Origin: Sphingomonadales bacterium UBA6174
GTDB taxonomy: Bacteria; Pseudomonadota; Alphaproteobacteria; Sphingomonadales; Sphingomonadaceae
DNA: 38,434 nucleotides
Direction: 5' to 3'
Assembly: GCA_002422945.1 (NCBI GenBank)
Contig: DITW01000055.1
Coordinates: 1 to 38,434 of the forward strand
The position numbers and the translations under genes are program-made. Positions 21,945 to 31,547 of the stretch are shown here, piece by piece; the stretch's first letter is position 1; every line of letters begins with the position of its first letter. Under the pieces are notes generated by a model, which saw only the letters and a program-made list of their open reading frames with translations, had not been told where the DNA came from and made no database searches.

Positions 21945-24900
21945 ATGACAGATGCGCCCGACATGATCGAGGAACCGGCGGTCGAGAACGCGGTGACCCG
22001 GCGACGGCATTACCGCTGGCCTCGGCGGTTGTTCCTTGCCGGGTTGGCATTTGTGGTGTTGGCCGTGGCGGCGTTGGCGGCGCTCGATACCCAAATCGGC
22101 CATCGCTTCATTGCGAGGCAGATCGCGGCGCAGCGGCCATCATCTGGCCTGCGAATCGAGATTGGCCGGATCGATGGCTCCATCTGGCGACAGATGACCC
22201 TGCGGGAGATACGCTTTAGCGATCCGAAGGGGCGTTTCCTGACGATTTCGGCGGCGGAAGTCGCGTGGCAGCCCTTGGCGTGGTTCAACAATCGGCTGCA
22301 GATCAATCGGCTGATTATCCCCGATCTCGCGCTGGATCGGCTGCCCAAGCTCAAGCCCTCGGCTAAAAAAGGGCCGTTGCTGCCGAGTTTCGACATTATC
22401 GCGCGCGATATTCGTATCCAACGGGCGAGAATAGGCGCAGCGATTGCCGGTAAGCCGCAGATCGCGCGGCTGGAGGGTGCGTTAACCGCGCGCCAGGGTG
22501 AGTTGCGGGTGGAACTCGATGCGAACAGCACCGCTATGGATGTTGCCCGTATCCGGGTGGAAGCGGTGCCGGATGACAATCGCTTTGATGCGAATGTGCG
22601 GATCGATGCGCCAGCGGGTGGGGTGATCGGTCCGCTGCTTGGCACCAAAAGGGCATTTTCGGCGCGGGTCGAGGGCGAGGGCGATTGGCAGCATTGGCGC
22701 GGTGCGGTGCATGCGCAGATGGAGAAGGTCGAACTGATCGATCTCGCGCTGGCGAATAATGAGGGCCGGTTCGATTTGAACGGCACGCTTGCGCCCAGCC
22801 GTTTTCTGTCGGGCAAGTTGATGCGTTTGTCGGCCCCGACGATTGACGTGGCGGGGACGGCGCAGCTTGAGAACCGCAAGTTGCGGGGCGCGATTAGCCT
22901 GAAAAGCGCGGCGCTGGATCTGCGGGCGCAAGGGGTGCTCGATCTCGCGCGCAATCGCTTTGAACAGGTTGAGTTGCGCGCGAATCTGCTAAAGGCCCCG
23001 GCGTTGTTCCCCAATATGACCGGACGCAAGATCGCGCTTGTCGCAAGGGTGGATGGGGCGTTTGCAACTGCAAGCTTCGATTATCTGCTGACAGCGCCCT
23101 TTGTTGCCTTTGATACCACCGGCTTTGAAAATGTGCGGATTACCGGCAAGGGGCATTTGTCCGCCAGCCCGGTGCTCCTGCCGGTTAACATGACCGCGTC
23201 GCGGGTGACCGGCGCAGGTGATGTCGTGGGGGGCATTCTCCAGAATCTCAGCGTCAATGGCGTGGTCAAGGTCACGCCGAAGTTGCTTACGGGTGAAAAG
23301 CTGGCGCTGCGTTCGGACAAGCTGAATGGCGACCTCGCGCTGGTGATCGATCTGGTGACCGGCAAGTTCGATGTATCGATCAACGCAGGCATGAAGCAAT
23401 ATCTGATCCCGGGCCTAGGGCTGGTTGATGTGATGACCGAACTGACCGTGGTTCCCGGCCCGGATGGCAAGGGTTCGCAGGTCGGCGGACGCGGGCGGGC
23501 GTGGATCAGGCGGTTCGACAATAGCTTTTTGCACAGCCTTGCGGGTGGATTGCCAGTCATCGACACGCGGCTGGCGCGCGGACGTGACGGTATTATCCAT
23601 TTCATCGATCTGAAGCTGACCGCACCGACATTGACGATGCACGGCACGGGGTTCAGGCGGCGCGATGGCACATTCTTTTTCGAAGGCAAGGGCGTGCAGG
23701 GCCAATATGGCGCGTTCGATATCGTGCTGGATGGCCGGATAGACCGACCACGGCTGGACCTGATGTTCGCCTCTCCCAATCCGCCATTGCGGATCAGGCA
23801 GATGCGGCTGGTGCTCGATCCTTCAACGGCGGGCTATGATTGGCGGGCCGAGGGCCAGTCGATGTTCGGTCCGTTCCAAGGTCAGGGCCAGATCTTGATG
23901 GCACCGGGGACAGAGACGCGCATCGCAGTGGCGCAATTGCGGGTGTCTGGGACGAATATGGGCGGGGTGCTGACCTCGCGCACCGGAGGGTTCGATGGGC
24001 GGCTTGATTTGAATGGCGGAGGGATCAGCGGGCAATTGACATTCTCCCCGGTCGACGGGGTGCAGCAAATCAAGGCGCGGCTGCGGCTGCGCAACGCGAC
24101 AGTGCAGGGCGCGACCCCGATCATCGTGCGCGCGGCGCAGATCGATGGCAGTATTTTGCTCGATCCTATGGGCACAAACATCAACGCGACGATTGGCGCG
24201 ACCGGCATTCAGCGCGGGCCGATCTCGCTCGCGCGTTTTGCCGGGAATTTCGCGTTGCAGGGCGGGTCTGGCACGATCAAATCGAGCTTTGCCGGGGCGC
24301 GTGGCCGTAGTTTTGAAATTCAGTCGGTGGCAGAGATCACGCCTGATCGCTGGCAGATCGCCGCGCAGGGCAGTGTCGATCGCAAGCCGATCCGGCTGGT
24401 GGATGCGGCGGTGCTGACACGGACCGACGATGGCTGGCAGCTTGCGCCGACGGCTTTGGAATTTGCGGGTGGACGGGCGCGGGTATCTGGGCTGTTCGGC
24501 GATGGCCGGGTGTCGGTCGATGCCGATCTGCAACGATTGCCGTTGACCATCGCGGATATTCTCCAGCCCCAATTGGGCCTTGGCGGCATCGCGACCGGCA
24601 GGCTCCATTATGTCCATCCTGGCAAGGGGCGCGGCACGCCGCAGGCGGACCTCTATCTCAAGATCAAGGGATTGACGCGTTCGGGCCTGATCCTCTCTTC
24701 CCGCCCGGTCGATGCTGGCGTCAATATCGCGCTGCGCGATAACGCGATGTCGGCCCGCGCCTTGATCGCGACGCAGGATGGCAAGGTGATCGGTCGCGCC
24801 CAAGGGCGGATTGCGCCATTGGGTGGGCAGTGGAGTTTGATGGATCGGCTGGCGGCAGCGCCGTTATTCGCGCAGCTGCGTTATGACGGGGCAGCGGATA

Positions 24901-26147
24901 CCTTGTGGCGGATGATCGGGGTCGAGACGATCGACTTGTCCGGCCCGGTTGCAATCGGCGCGGATGTGACGGGGACGGCGGCCAATCCGATCATTCGTGG
25001 GTCGATGCGCTCGACCAAGATGCGGCTCGAAAGCGCGGTGACGGGCGCGGTGATCGACAATATCTCGGCCACTGGCAGGTTCAATGGATCGCGACTGATC
25101 ATCAATCAATTCGCAGGCGGGATGAAGCGCGGCGGCAAGGTGGCAGGCAGGGCGACTTTCGACATTTCCGCTGAGCGAGGGGTCGGCATGGATATCCACG
25201 CCGATCTGAAAAATGCCGAGCTGGTCGACCGCGACGATTTGGGCGCGACGGTGTCGGGTCCGCTCACGATCACCTCCGATGGCAGCACGGGCGTGATTGG
25301 CGGAAAATTGGTGTTGGAACGCAGCCGCTATCGCCTCGGACGGGCAGCGGCTAGCTCCATTCCGACGATCAATGTGCGCGAAGTCAATGGCGAGGCGCGG
25401 GGGGCAGCGACCAATAGCGCTGGGCCGCATACAGTCTGGCGTTATGATCTGGATGCCAAGGCACGCAACCAGATGATGGTGACGGGACTTGGGCTGGATA
25501 GCGAATGGCAGGCCAATCTGCACATTGGCGGTGCAGTGCTGAACCCGGAAATCGTTGGGAGCGCGTCGCTGGTGCGCGGCGGCTATGAATTTGCGGGCCG
25601 CCGGTTCGATCTTGATCGCGGCGAGATCAGATTTACCGGCGATGCGCCACCTGATCCGGTGCTGGATATTTCCGCGCTGGCAAATGTGTCCGGCCTGAAT
25701 GCGACAATCCGCGTGACAGGGACGGGATTGCGCCCCGATATCAGCTTCACCAGTATTCCTGCGCTGCCGGAAGATGAATTGTTGGCACGGCTGTTGTTCG
25801 GCACGTCGATTACCAATTTGTCCGCGCCAGAGGCCGTGCAATTGGCGGCGGCGGTGGCGGCGCTCAATTCGCCGGGCGGGGGGCTGAACCCGATCAATTT
25901 CGTCCGCAAGGCCACGGGACTGGATCGGCTTCGGATTCTCCCGGCGGATGTGGCGACCGGCATCGGGACATCGGTCGCTGCGGGTAAATATATCGGTCGC
26001 AGAACCTATGTCGAGGTGATCTCGGATGGCGCAGGCTATAGCGCGACGCGGGTCGAGTTCCAGATTACCCGCTGGCTGTCGTTGTTGTCCTCGGTATCGA
26101 CCATTGGCCGCCAGAGCGTGAACGTGCGGGTGTCGAAGGATTATTGA
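21945..26147 (+). CDS. tamB: Translocation and assembly module protein TamB
   Basis: 1400 aa. An N-terminal signal anchor (RRLFLAGLAFVVLAVAALAAL, about residues 27-47) is followed directly by the conserved TQIGHRFIARQI and GLRIEIGRIDGSIW. A very long region of beta repeats follows, the lipid-conducting groove of AsmA/TamB-type bridge proteins. The C-terminal TamB (DUF490) domain holds RGGYEFAGRRFDLDRGEIRFTG, DELLARLLFGTSITNLSAPEAVQLA and the terminal YEV-like strand (TYVEVISDGAGYSATRVEFQITRWLSLLSSVS). It anchors in the inner membrane and contacts TamA at the outer membrane. Length is within the family range (1,250-1,500). It starts 2 bp after the tamA stop, implying translational coupling. 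Confidence 0.95.
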   Translation: MTDAPDMIEEPAVENAVTRRRHYRWPRRLFLAGLAFVVLAVAALAALDTQIGHRFIARQIAAQRPSSGLRIEIGRIDGSIWRQMTLREIRFSDPKGRFLTISAAEVAWQPLAWFNNRLQINRLIIPDLALDRLPKLKPSAKKGPLLPSFDIIARDIRIQRARIGAAIAGKPQIARLEGALTARQGELRVELDANSTAMDVARIRVEAVPDDNRFDANVRIDAPAGGVIGPLLGTKRAFSARVEGEGDWQHWRGAVHAQMEKVELIDLALANNEGRFDLNGTLAPSRFLSGKLMRLSAPTIDVAGTAQLENRKLRGAISLKSAALDLRAQGVLDLARNRFEQVELRANLLKAPALFPNMTGRKIALVARVDGAFATASFDYLLTAPFVAFDTTGFENVRITGKGHLSASPVLLPVNMTASRVTGAGDVVGGILQNLSVNGVVKVTPKLLTGEKLALRSDKLNGDLALVIDLVTGKFDVSINAGMKQYLIPGLGLVDVMTELTVVPGPDGKGSQVGGRGRAWIRRFDNSFLHSLAGGLPVIDTRLARGRDGIIHFIDLKLTAPTLTMHGTGFRRRDGTFFFEGKGVQGQYGAFDIVLDGRIDRPRLDLMFASPNPPLRIRQMRLVLDPSTAGYDWRAEGQSMFGPFQGQGQILMAPGTETRIAVAQLRVSGTNMGGVLTSRTGGFDGRLDLNGGGISGQLTFSPVDGVQQIKARLRLRNATVQGATPIIVRAAQIDGSILLDPMGTNINATIGATGIQRGPISLARFAGNFALQGGSGTIKSSFAGARGRSFEIQSVAEITPDRWQIAAQGSVDRKPIRLVDAAVLTRTDDGWQLAPTALEFAGGRARVSGLFGDGRVSVDADLQRLPLTIADILQPQLGLGGIATGRLHYVHPGKGRGTPQADLYLKIKGLTRSGLILSSRPVDAGVNIALRDNAMSARALIATQDGKVIGRAQGRIAPLGGQWSLMDRLAAAPLFAQLRYDGAADTLWRMIGVETIDLSGPVAIGADVTGTAANPIIRGSMRSTKMRLESAVTGAVIDNISATGRFNGSRLIINQFAGGMKRGGKVAGRATFDISAERGVGMDIHADLKNAELVDRDDLGATVSGPLTITSDGSTGVIGGKLVLERSRYRLGRAAASSIPTINVREVNGEARGAATNSAGPHTVWRYDLDAKARNQMMVTGLGLDSEWQANLHIGGAVLNPEIVGSASLVRGGYEFAGRRFDLDRGEIRFTGDAPPDPVLDISALANVSGLNATIRVTGTGLRPDISFTSIPALPEDELLARLLFGTSITNLSAPEAVQLAAAVAALNSPGGGLNPINFVRKATGLDRLRILPADVATGIGTSVAAGKYIGRRTYVEVISDGAGYSATRVEFQITRWLSLLSSVSTIGRQSVNVRVSKDY

Positions 26148-26176
26148 TCCGGGTTGCGCCGCCAAATTGCGGCGAT

Positions 26177-26213
26177 AAAAAAGGGGCCCGGCGTGATACT
26201 GGACCCCTTTTTT
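26177..26213. terminator. Bidirectional terminator between tamB and degP
   Basis: AAAAAAGGGGCCC arm facing GGACCCCTTTTTT, with A and T runs on both sides, so it can end both the tamAB transcript (plus) and degP (minus). Confidence 0.85.
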
Positions 26214-26237
26214 GTGATTTGTGATCAACGATGCGGC

Positions 26238-27806
26238 TTATTTCGCCGTCAGCTTGATCCCGATATAGCGCGGCTGGCTGGGGCCACGTTGCAGCAGCAA
26301 CAATATGCTTGGTCGATTGGCCTTGCGGGCCGCATCGACCACCGTCCATGCCGCATCGGTACTGGCGACCGGGCGCTGGTTGATCGAGAGGATGATATCC
26401 CCGCGTTGCAGGCCCTGCGCCGCGGCGTCGCTATTGGGATCGACAGCGGCAATCACCAGCCCCTTGGTCGTGGCGGGCACGCGGAGTTGTTGGGCAATCT
26501 GCGGCGTCATCAATTGCAGGCTGAGACCGGTCGACGCTTGCAACGCCTTTGGACCTGCATTTGTATTTGGGGTGGTCGCAGCGCCATCATCACTGCCATC
26601 GCCTTCGAAATTCGCTGCCAGCTTCTCTTCTGGCGGGCGTTCGCCGACAATCGCGGTCACGGCCTTGCGTTCGCCATTGCGCAGCAATTCAATCGGCACC
26701 TTGGTCCCGACCGGCAGATTGGCGACGATGAACGACAGGGTTTCATCCGGGGTGACGGTGCGGCCATTGACGGTGAGGATGACATCGCCTTGTTGGATGC
26801 CTGCCTTGGCCGCCGCCTGACCGGGGACGACCTGCTGGACGATTTCGCCCTGATTTTTGGGCAGGCCAAGCGATTGTGCGATGTCTTCGGTCATCGGCTG
26901 AATACCGACGCCGAGATAACCGCGCCGGACCTTGCCTGCGCCCATCAACTGGTCGATGACCGGCTTGGCCTGTTCCGCCGGAATAGCGAAGCCGATGCCG
27001 ACATTGCCGCCAGTGGGTGAGAAGATCAGGGTGTTGATCCCGATGACATTGCCATTCAGATCGAACATCGGGCCACCGGAATTGCCCTGATTGATCGAGG
27101 CATCGGTCTGAATATAGCGATCATAGGCGCCGCCCTGACCGGTATTGCGGTGCAAGGCCGATACGATACCCGCAGTCACGGTGCCGCCCAGCCCATAAGG
27201 GTTGCCGATGGCCACCACCCAATCGCCTACGCGTGTCCGGGTGGAGTCCCCGAACTGCACGAACGGCAAATTCTTGGCTTCGATCTTGAGCAAGGCCAGA
27301 TCGGACACCGGATCGCGACCGATGACCTTGGCCACATATTCCTTGCGGTCGGGCAAGGTGACGGTGATCGATGAGATGGTGACGTTGTTGCGCGCCGCTT
27401 CTGCCCCGCCGGAGATCACGTGATTGTTGGTCACGATATAGCCATCGGCGGAAATGATGAAACCGGAGCCGAGCGAAGTCGCCTCCCGCGTGACGGGGGC
27501 GCCATTTGGCGCAGTATTCGGCGCGATGCCGGGGAACATATCTTCAAAGGGAGAACCGGCAAACGGGTTGAAGCCGCCGGTGCTGACTTCGACCTTTTGC
27601 GTGGTGGAGATATTGACGACGGCGGGCTGCAATGTGCTGACCAGATCGGCAAAGCTGACGGGGGCGCCGGGGCGCGGCGCCATGGCGGCATTCACCGCAC
27701 CTGACGCGTTCTGCGCAACCTGCGCCCCAACCGGCAGTTGGGACGTCATGGTCGCCACTGCGCCGCCCGCGAGCAGCGCGGCCGTAATGCCATAGGCGTA
27801 ACGCAC
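26238..27806 (-). CDS. degP: Do-family periplasmic serine protease/chaperone
   Basis: 522 aa. N-terminal export signal (MRYAYGITAALLAGGAVATM). The trypsin-like domain has all three catalytic residues: His129 (IVTNNHV), Asp169 (RDPVSDLALL) and Ser243 (QGNSGGPM). Two PDZ domains follow, with the carboxylate loops near RRGYLGVGIQ and, at the C-terminus, KGLVIAAVDPNSDAAAQGLQRGD. Degrades or refolds misfolded envelope proteins. A 14-residue Ala/Asn insertion (SGGAEAARNNVTIS) lies just after the catalytic histidine, and the linker between the PDZ domains is Asp/Asn/Thr-rich. It sits in a minus-strand run with hflC and hflK, another envelope quality-control pair, but 144 bp separate them. No further signal was recognised in that gap. 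Confidence 0.95.
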   Translation of the reverse strand: MRYAYGITAALLAGGAVATMTSQLPVGAQVAQNASGAVNAAMAPRPGAPVSFADLVSTLQPAVVNISTTQKVEVSTGGFNPFAGSPFEDMFPGIAPNTAPNGAPVTREATSLGSGFIISADGYIVTNNHVISGGAEAARNNVTISSITVTLPDRKEYVAKVIGRDPVSDLALLKIEAKNLPFVQFGDSTRTRVGDWVVAIGNPYGLGGTVTAGIVSALHRNTGQGGAYDRYIQTDASINQGNSGGPMFDLNGNVIGINTLIFSPTGGNVGIGFAIPAEQAKPVIDQLMGAGKVRRGYLGVGIQPMTEDIAQSLGLPKNQGEIVQQVVPGQAAAKAGIQQGDVILTVNGRTVTPDETLSFIVANLPVGTKVPIELLRNGERKAVTAIVGERPPEEKLAANFEGDGSDDGAATTPNTNAGPKALQASTGLSLQLMTPQIAQQLRVPATTKGLVIAAVDPNSDAAAQGLQRGDIILSINQRPVASTDAAWTVVDAARKANRPSILLLLQRGPSQPRYIGIKLTAK

Positions 27807-27950
27807 GATCCTTGTTCTCCTGTCTAGACCCTTGGGACCGATGTTTCGATCCTGGGGAGATTTTGGTCAAGTCAGCCTGAACTGAAATTGAACGCAGTGA
27901 TAACAAATCAATAAGGCAAATCAAATTCGACTAATGTTTTATGGCCGGTG

Positions 27951-28814
27951 TCAGCGCCGCCCACGGAACTCCCTAAGATAGGCATTGTCCGGCGATAGCA
28001 GGATCGAGGATGACCCCTTTTCGTTATTGGTGCCATCGTTCACGAACGTATAACGATAGCTTTGCATCGCCCGATAGAATTCGTAAAAATCTGCATCCTT
28101 GCCATAAGCATCGGCATAGGTTTTGGCGGCGGCGGCATCGGCATCGGCCTGAATGATCTGGGCCTGTTTCATGCCTTGGGCGCGGATCGTGAGTGCCTGT
28201 TGCTGACGCGCGGTGCGCATCCGATCAAAGGCGGATTCGAGCGTCGCGCCTTCCGGCAGATCGGCGCGCTTGATACGAACATCAATGACGACGGCCCCAT
28301 ATTGACGCGCCACGCGATCAAGCCCGGCGCGAATATTGCGCATCACCGTACCGCGTTCCGGGCTGAGCAGGGCGGCGAACGGGCGCTTGCCCAGTTCATT
28401 GCGCAAGGCCGAGCCGAGGATCGGCTTCAACTGCTCTGACACGCGTTCCGAACTGCCCGCCGAAATATACATGCGCAGTGGATCGACGATGCGATAACGG
28501 GCAAAGGCATCGACCTGCAATCTGAGCTGATCGGTGGACAGCACCTGCTGGCGCTCCATCGAAATCGACAGCACGCGCTTATCGATCCACACAATTTGTT
28601 CAGCAAAGGGAATGCGCGCGACGATGCCTGCGCCGGTTTGGCCATAGGCTTCGGTCGGTTTGTAGCGGTTGATGATCCGCACCGGTTCACCAAAGCGCAC
28701 GACTACCCCCTGGCTCGTTTCCGGCACTACGGTGAAGATGCTGCCAAGAAACACCAGCGCGGCAATGCTACCGATTACATAGGGGATCGGGTTGCGGGAA
28801 ATGCGATTGATCAT
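27951..28814 (-). CDS. hflC: HflC, FtsH-modulating SPFH membrane protein
   Basis: 287 aa. One N-terminal transmembrane helix (YVIGSIAALVFLGSIFTVV) is followed by an SPFH/band-7 domain (SQGVVVRFGEPVRI, VWIDKRVLSISMERQQVLS) and a long C-terminal alpha helix with ALTIRAQGMKQAQIIQADADAAAAKTYA-type coiled coil (around residues 190-235). HflC and HflK form the cage around FtsH and control its access to membrane substrates. Its ATG overlaps the hflK stop by 4 bp (ATGA), showing coupling. Length fits the family (about 290). Confidence 0.95.
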   Translation of the reverse strand: MINRISRNPIPYVIGSIAALVFLGSIFTVVPETSQGVVVRFGEPVRIINRYKPTEAYGQTGAGIVARIPFAEQIVWIDKRVLSISMERQQVLSTDQLRLQVDAFARYRIVDPLRMYISAGSSERVSEQLKPILGSALRNELGKRPFAALLSPERGTVMRNIRAGLDRVARQYGAVVIDVRIKRADLPEGATLESAFDRMRTARQQQALTIRAQGMKQAQIIQADADAAAAKTYADAYGKDADFYEFYRAMQSYRYTFVNDGTNNEKGSSSILLSPDNAYLREFRGRR

Positions 28815-29902
28815 CGGACCACCTCCGTCCCTGTGGTGGGTTGGGCGCGCTTGCGCAGTTCCGGCAATGGCAGATAGGTGGTGACGTTATTGGCCTCGAC
28901 CACGATCTTGTCGGTCTTGGACAAAACTGCCTCCATCGTATCATAATACATGCGCTTGCGCGTCACTTCCGGGGCAAGGCGATATTGCGCATAGACCTTG
29001 TCGAAGGCCGCCGCTTCACCCTGTGCGCGGGCAGTGACCTGCTGGGCATAGGCATTGGCGCGGTTGATCGAGCTTTGTGCCTCTTGTTGCGCGGCGGACA
29101 CGTCCTTGAAAGCTTCGATCGCCTTGGCTGGCGGATCGGCCTGTTTGATCGCGATGCCCTGCACGCGAATGCCCGAATTATAATTGTCGAGGATCGCCTG
29201 CATCATCGAGGCGACCTCTTGTTCGATCTGGCCGCGCTGTGCGCCCATTGCCTGATCGAGGGTCACGCTGGAGATAATGGCGCGCATGGCGCTTTCTGAC
29301 ACTTCGCTGATGGTGCTTTCCGGTTCCGCCAGCGCGAATTGGAAGAGTTCGGGGTCGCGGATGTTCCAGCGGACCGAATAGGCAAGGTCGACGATATTCT
29401 GGTCGCCGGTCAGGATCAGCCGTTCGGAATCGCCCGAACCGCCGATGTCGATGGTGCGGATTTCTTCGACGTCGAGCTTTTCAACCGAATCGATCGGGGC
29501 GGGGAAGGACAGGTTGATGCCCGGCTTCATCGTGCCGACATAGCTGCCGAAACGCGTGAGAATACCGCGTTCCTGCGGCCCGATGCGGTGCACGCTGGTT
29601 AAAAGGATCCAACTGAGCAAAATCGCGCCAATGGCCCAAAGCCATAAGGGCTGGCCACCGACGGCACCCGGTCCCTGATGACCACCACCGCCACCGCCGC
29701 CAAGACGATCGCGTAGCCAGAAGAGGAGTTGATCGAGCGCGGAAGTACCACCCGGACCGCCTGCATGGCGGCGCTGTTTGCCTGCGGGCGGCATCTGCCA
29801 AGGCTGGCGCGGACCATCGTGACGGCCATCATCGCCGCCCTGATCGCCCTGATGACCGCCTCCTTGGTCCTTCGGTCCGCTGCCCCATGGGCCGCCAGCC
29901 AT
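28811..29902 (-). CDS. hflK: HflK, FtsH-modulating SPFH membrane protein
   Basis: 363 aa. The N-terminal ~85 residues are Gly/His/Asp/Gln-rich and disordered (AGGPWGSGPKDQGGG..., then HQGPG). Next come one transmembrane helix (WLWAIGAILLSWILLTSV), the SPFH domain (RIGPQERGILTRFGSYVGTMKPG) and a coiled coil (ANAYAQQVTARAQGEAAAF). Partner of HflC. The ATG at 29902 (MAGGPWGSG) is chosen over those at 29944 and 29950 because a TATATAT -10-like box on the minus strand (near 29957-29963) would place the transcript start at about the position of those two codons. There is no clear ribosome site for any of them. Confidence 0.9.
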   Translation of the reverse strand: MAGGPWGSGPKDQGGGHQGDQGGDDGRHDGPRQPWQMPPAGKQRRHAGGPGGTSALDQLLFWLRDRLGGGGGGGHQGPGAVGGQPLWLWAIGAILLSWILLTSVHRIGPQERGILTRFGSYVGTMKPGINLSFPAPIDSVEKLDVEEIRTIDIGGSGDSERLILTGDQNIVDLAYSVRWNIRDPELFQFALAEPESTISEVSESAMRAIISSVTLDQAMGAQRGQIEQEVASMMQAILDNYNSGIRVQGIAIKQADPPAKAIEAFKDVSAAQQEAQSSINRANAYAQQVTARAQGEAAAFDKVYAQYRLAPEVTRKRMYYDTMEAVLSKTDKIVVEANNVTTYLPLPELRKRAQPTTGTEVVR

Positions 29903-30022
29903 TTCTAATGCCCCGTTTTTCGCTGTTTCAGCTTTTTTTCGCATCGTCATGGGATCATATATAGAGGGCATATCAGGGAAAAACAGTGCCAGAACGCAGA
30001 CAAATTGTTTAAGGGCCTTTGC

Positions 30023-31042
30023 ATGACTGAAATGACCCCTGAAATCATCGCCGAACTGACGGCTGCACTCGACCAGATTATCGACCCGATTACCGGCAAA
30101 GGCCTTGTCGCAGCAGGCCGCGCCGCGCCGCCGCGTCTGGCGGATGGACGCGCCAGCGTGATCCTCGATGTGACCGGATTGAACGCGGAAAGCCGCACGG
30201 CGATGGAGGCCGGGATCAAACAGGCGCTCGCCGCCATCGCGGGTGTTGCCGAGGTGCGAGTGGCGATGACCTCTTCCAAGGGCGCGGCGGGCGCGGTCAA
30301 GCGGGCGAAGCTGATCGCCGTGGCGAGTGGCAAGGGCGGGGTTGGCAAATCGACTGTATCGGCCAATCTGGCGGTCGCGCTGGCACGGCTTGGGGCTAAG
30401 GTCGGGGTGATCGATGCCGATATTTACGGGCCAAGCCAGCCGCGCCTGTTGGGAATCGAGGGCATCCGCCCGACCACCAAGGATAATAAGCTGGAGCCGG
30501 TGGCTTCGCCTTATGGCGTGTCCCTGTTGTCGATGGGGCAGATCGTCAAGGACGGGCAGGCGATGGCATGGCGCGGGCCGATGGCAAGCAATGCGCTCGG
30601 TCAATTGGTTGATGGCGCATGGGGCGATATGGATTTTCTGATCGTCGATATGCCGCCGGGGACCGGCGATGTGCAATTGTCTATGGTGCAAAAGCATAAG
30701 CCTGATGGCGTGGTGATTGTGTCCACGCCGCAGGACATTGCCTTGATGGATGCAACCCGCGCCATCGACCTGTTCAATACGGCGCAGGTGCCGATTATCG
30801 GGCTGATTGAGAATATGGCGGGCTATCAATGTCCGCATTGTGGCGAAGTGTCTGATCCGTTCGGCCATGGCGGGGCGGAGGCTGCGGCCAAGGTGTGCGG
30901 CATAAAGTTTCTGGGGCGGGTGCCGCTGGAACTGTCGATCCGGGTGGCGAGCGATGCAGGCGAACCGCCTGCCGCCTCATCGGATGAACCGCATTTTGCT
31001 GCGCTTGCAGCGCAGATCGCCAATTGGGAGCCAAAACCATGA
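30023..31042 (+). CDS. mrp: Mrp/ApbC iron-sulfur cluster carrier ATPase
   Basis: 339 aa, cytosolic. An N-terminal MIP18-type (DUF59) domain (about residues 5-80, LDQIIDPITGKGLV) is followed by a ParA/MinD-like domain with the deviant Walker A GKGGVGKST, the switch region DADIYGPSQPRLLG and DMPPGTGDVQL. The metal-binding pair CPHC occurs in YQCPHCGEVSDPFG. It carries 4Fe-4S clusters to target apoproteins. The start at 30023 (AAGGGCC upstream) opens MTEMTPEII; an upstream TTG is less likely. It is divergent from hflKC, sharing a 120-bp control region, and overlaps the next gene by 4 bp. Confidence 0.94.
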   Translation: MTEMTPEIIAELTAALDQIIDPITGKGLVAAGRAAPPRLADGRASVILDVTGLNAESRTAMEAGIKQALAAIAGVAEVRVAMTSSKGAAGAVKRAKLIAVASGKGGVGKSTVSANLAVALARLGAKVGVIDADIYGPSQPRLLGIEGIRPTTKDNKLEPVASPYGVSLLSMGQIVKDGQAMAWRGPMASNALGQLVDGAWGDMDFLIVDMPPGTGDVQLSMVQKHKPDGVVIVSTPQDIALMDATRAIDLFNTAQVPIIGLIENMAGYQCPHCGEVSDPFGHGGAEAAAKVCGIKFLGRVPLELSIRVASDAGEPPAASSDEPHFAALAAQIANWEPKP

Positions 31043-31467
31043 TTCTGGAACGTGATGAAGATATTGCGCGCTTGCTGTGTTCAGTCCGCACGATTGCCCT
31101 TGTCGGCGCATCGGAAAAGGAAGACCGCGCGAGCAACCGGGTGATGAAGTTCCTGCTCGGCCATGGCTACACAGTCTGGCCGGTGAACCCGCAATTGGCG
31201 GGTCGTGTGATCCATGGGCAGACGGTCTATGCGAATTTGGCCGATCTGCCGGGCAAGCCGGACATGGTCGATATTTTCCGCAACAGCGAGGCCGCAGGCG
31301 CAATCACCGATGAAGCGATTGCCGTTGGTGCCAAGTCGGTGTGGATGCAGCTTGAAGTCATTAACCAGCCCGCTGCCGAACGCGCGGTGGCGGCGGGGCT
31401 TGATGTGGTGATGAACCGCTGCCCCAAGATCGAGATTTCATGCCATAATGTGCCTGCCATCGTTTGA
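31039..31467 (+). CDS. CoA-binding domain protein (YccU-like)
   Basis: 142 aa, a single Rossmann-fold CoA-binding domain: TIALVGASEKEDRASNRVMKF-type loop (residues 17-37), YTVWPVNPQ, then the conserved end VWMQLEVINQPAAERA and VVMNRCPKIE. Family proteins bind CoA or acyl-CoA; the physiological role is not known. The ATG overlaps the mrp stop (ATGA), so translation is coupled to mrp. 80 bp of non-coding DNA separate it from metZ. Confidence 0.9.
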   Translation: MILERDEDIARLLCSVRTIALVGASEKEDRASNRVMKFLLGHGYTVWPVNPQLAGRVIHGQTVYANLADLPGKPDMVDIFRNSEAAGAITDEAIAVGAKSVWMQLEVINQPAAERAVAAGLDVVMNRCPKIEISCHNVPAIV

Positions 31468-31547
31468 TCTTTGATCTGCATATAAGATTGGCGTTTTCGG
31501 GGTCTTGGATATTTCCCTCCGGCGCGAATTCGCTTTAAGGAAACAAC

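Noticed and set aside
24864..26228. A 454-codon open frame on the minus strand inside tamB.
   Set aside because: Antisense to the conserved TamB C-terminal domain; composition (His/Arg/Gln-rich) is that of a mirror frame.
29903..30868. Long upstream extension of the hflK frame, antisense to mrp.
   Set aside because: It overlaps the conserved Mrp ATPase domain and adds no HflK-like sequence; the HflK N-terminus is found at 29902 or at the nearby ATGs.
31468..31547. SAM-II riboswitch in the metZ leader.
   Set aside because: SAM-II is found before methionine genes of alphaproteobacteria and the leader ends GCTTTAAGGAAA, but I could not fit the conserved pseudoknot stems in the 80-bp gap. A covariance search with the SAM-II model would decide.
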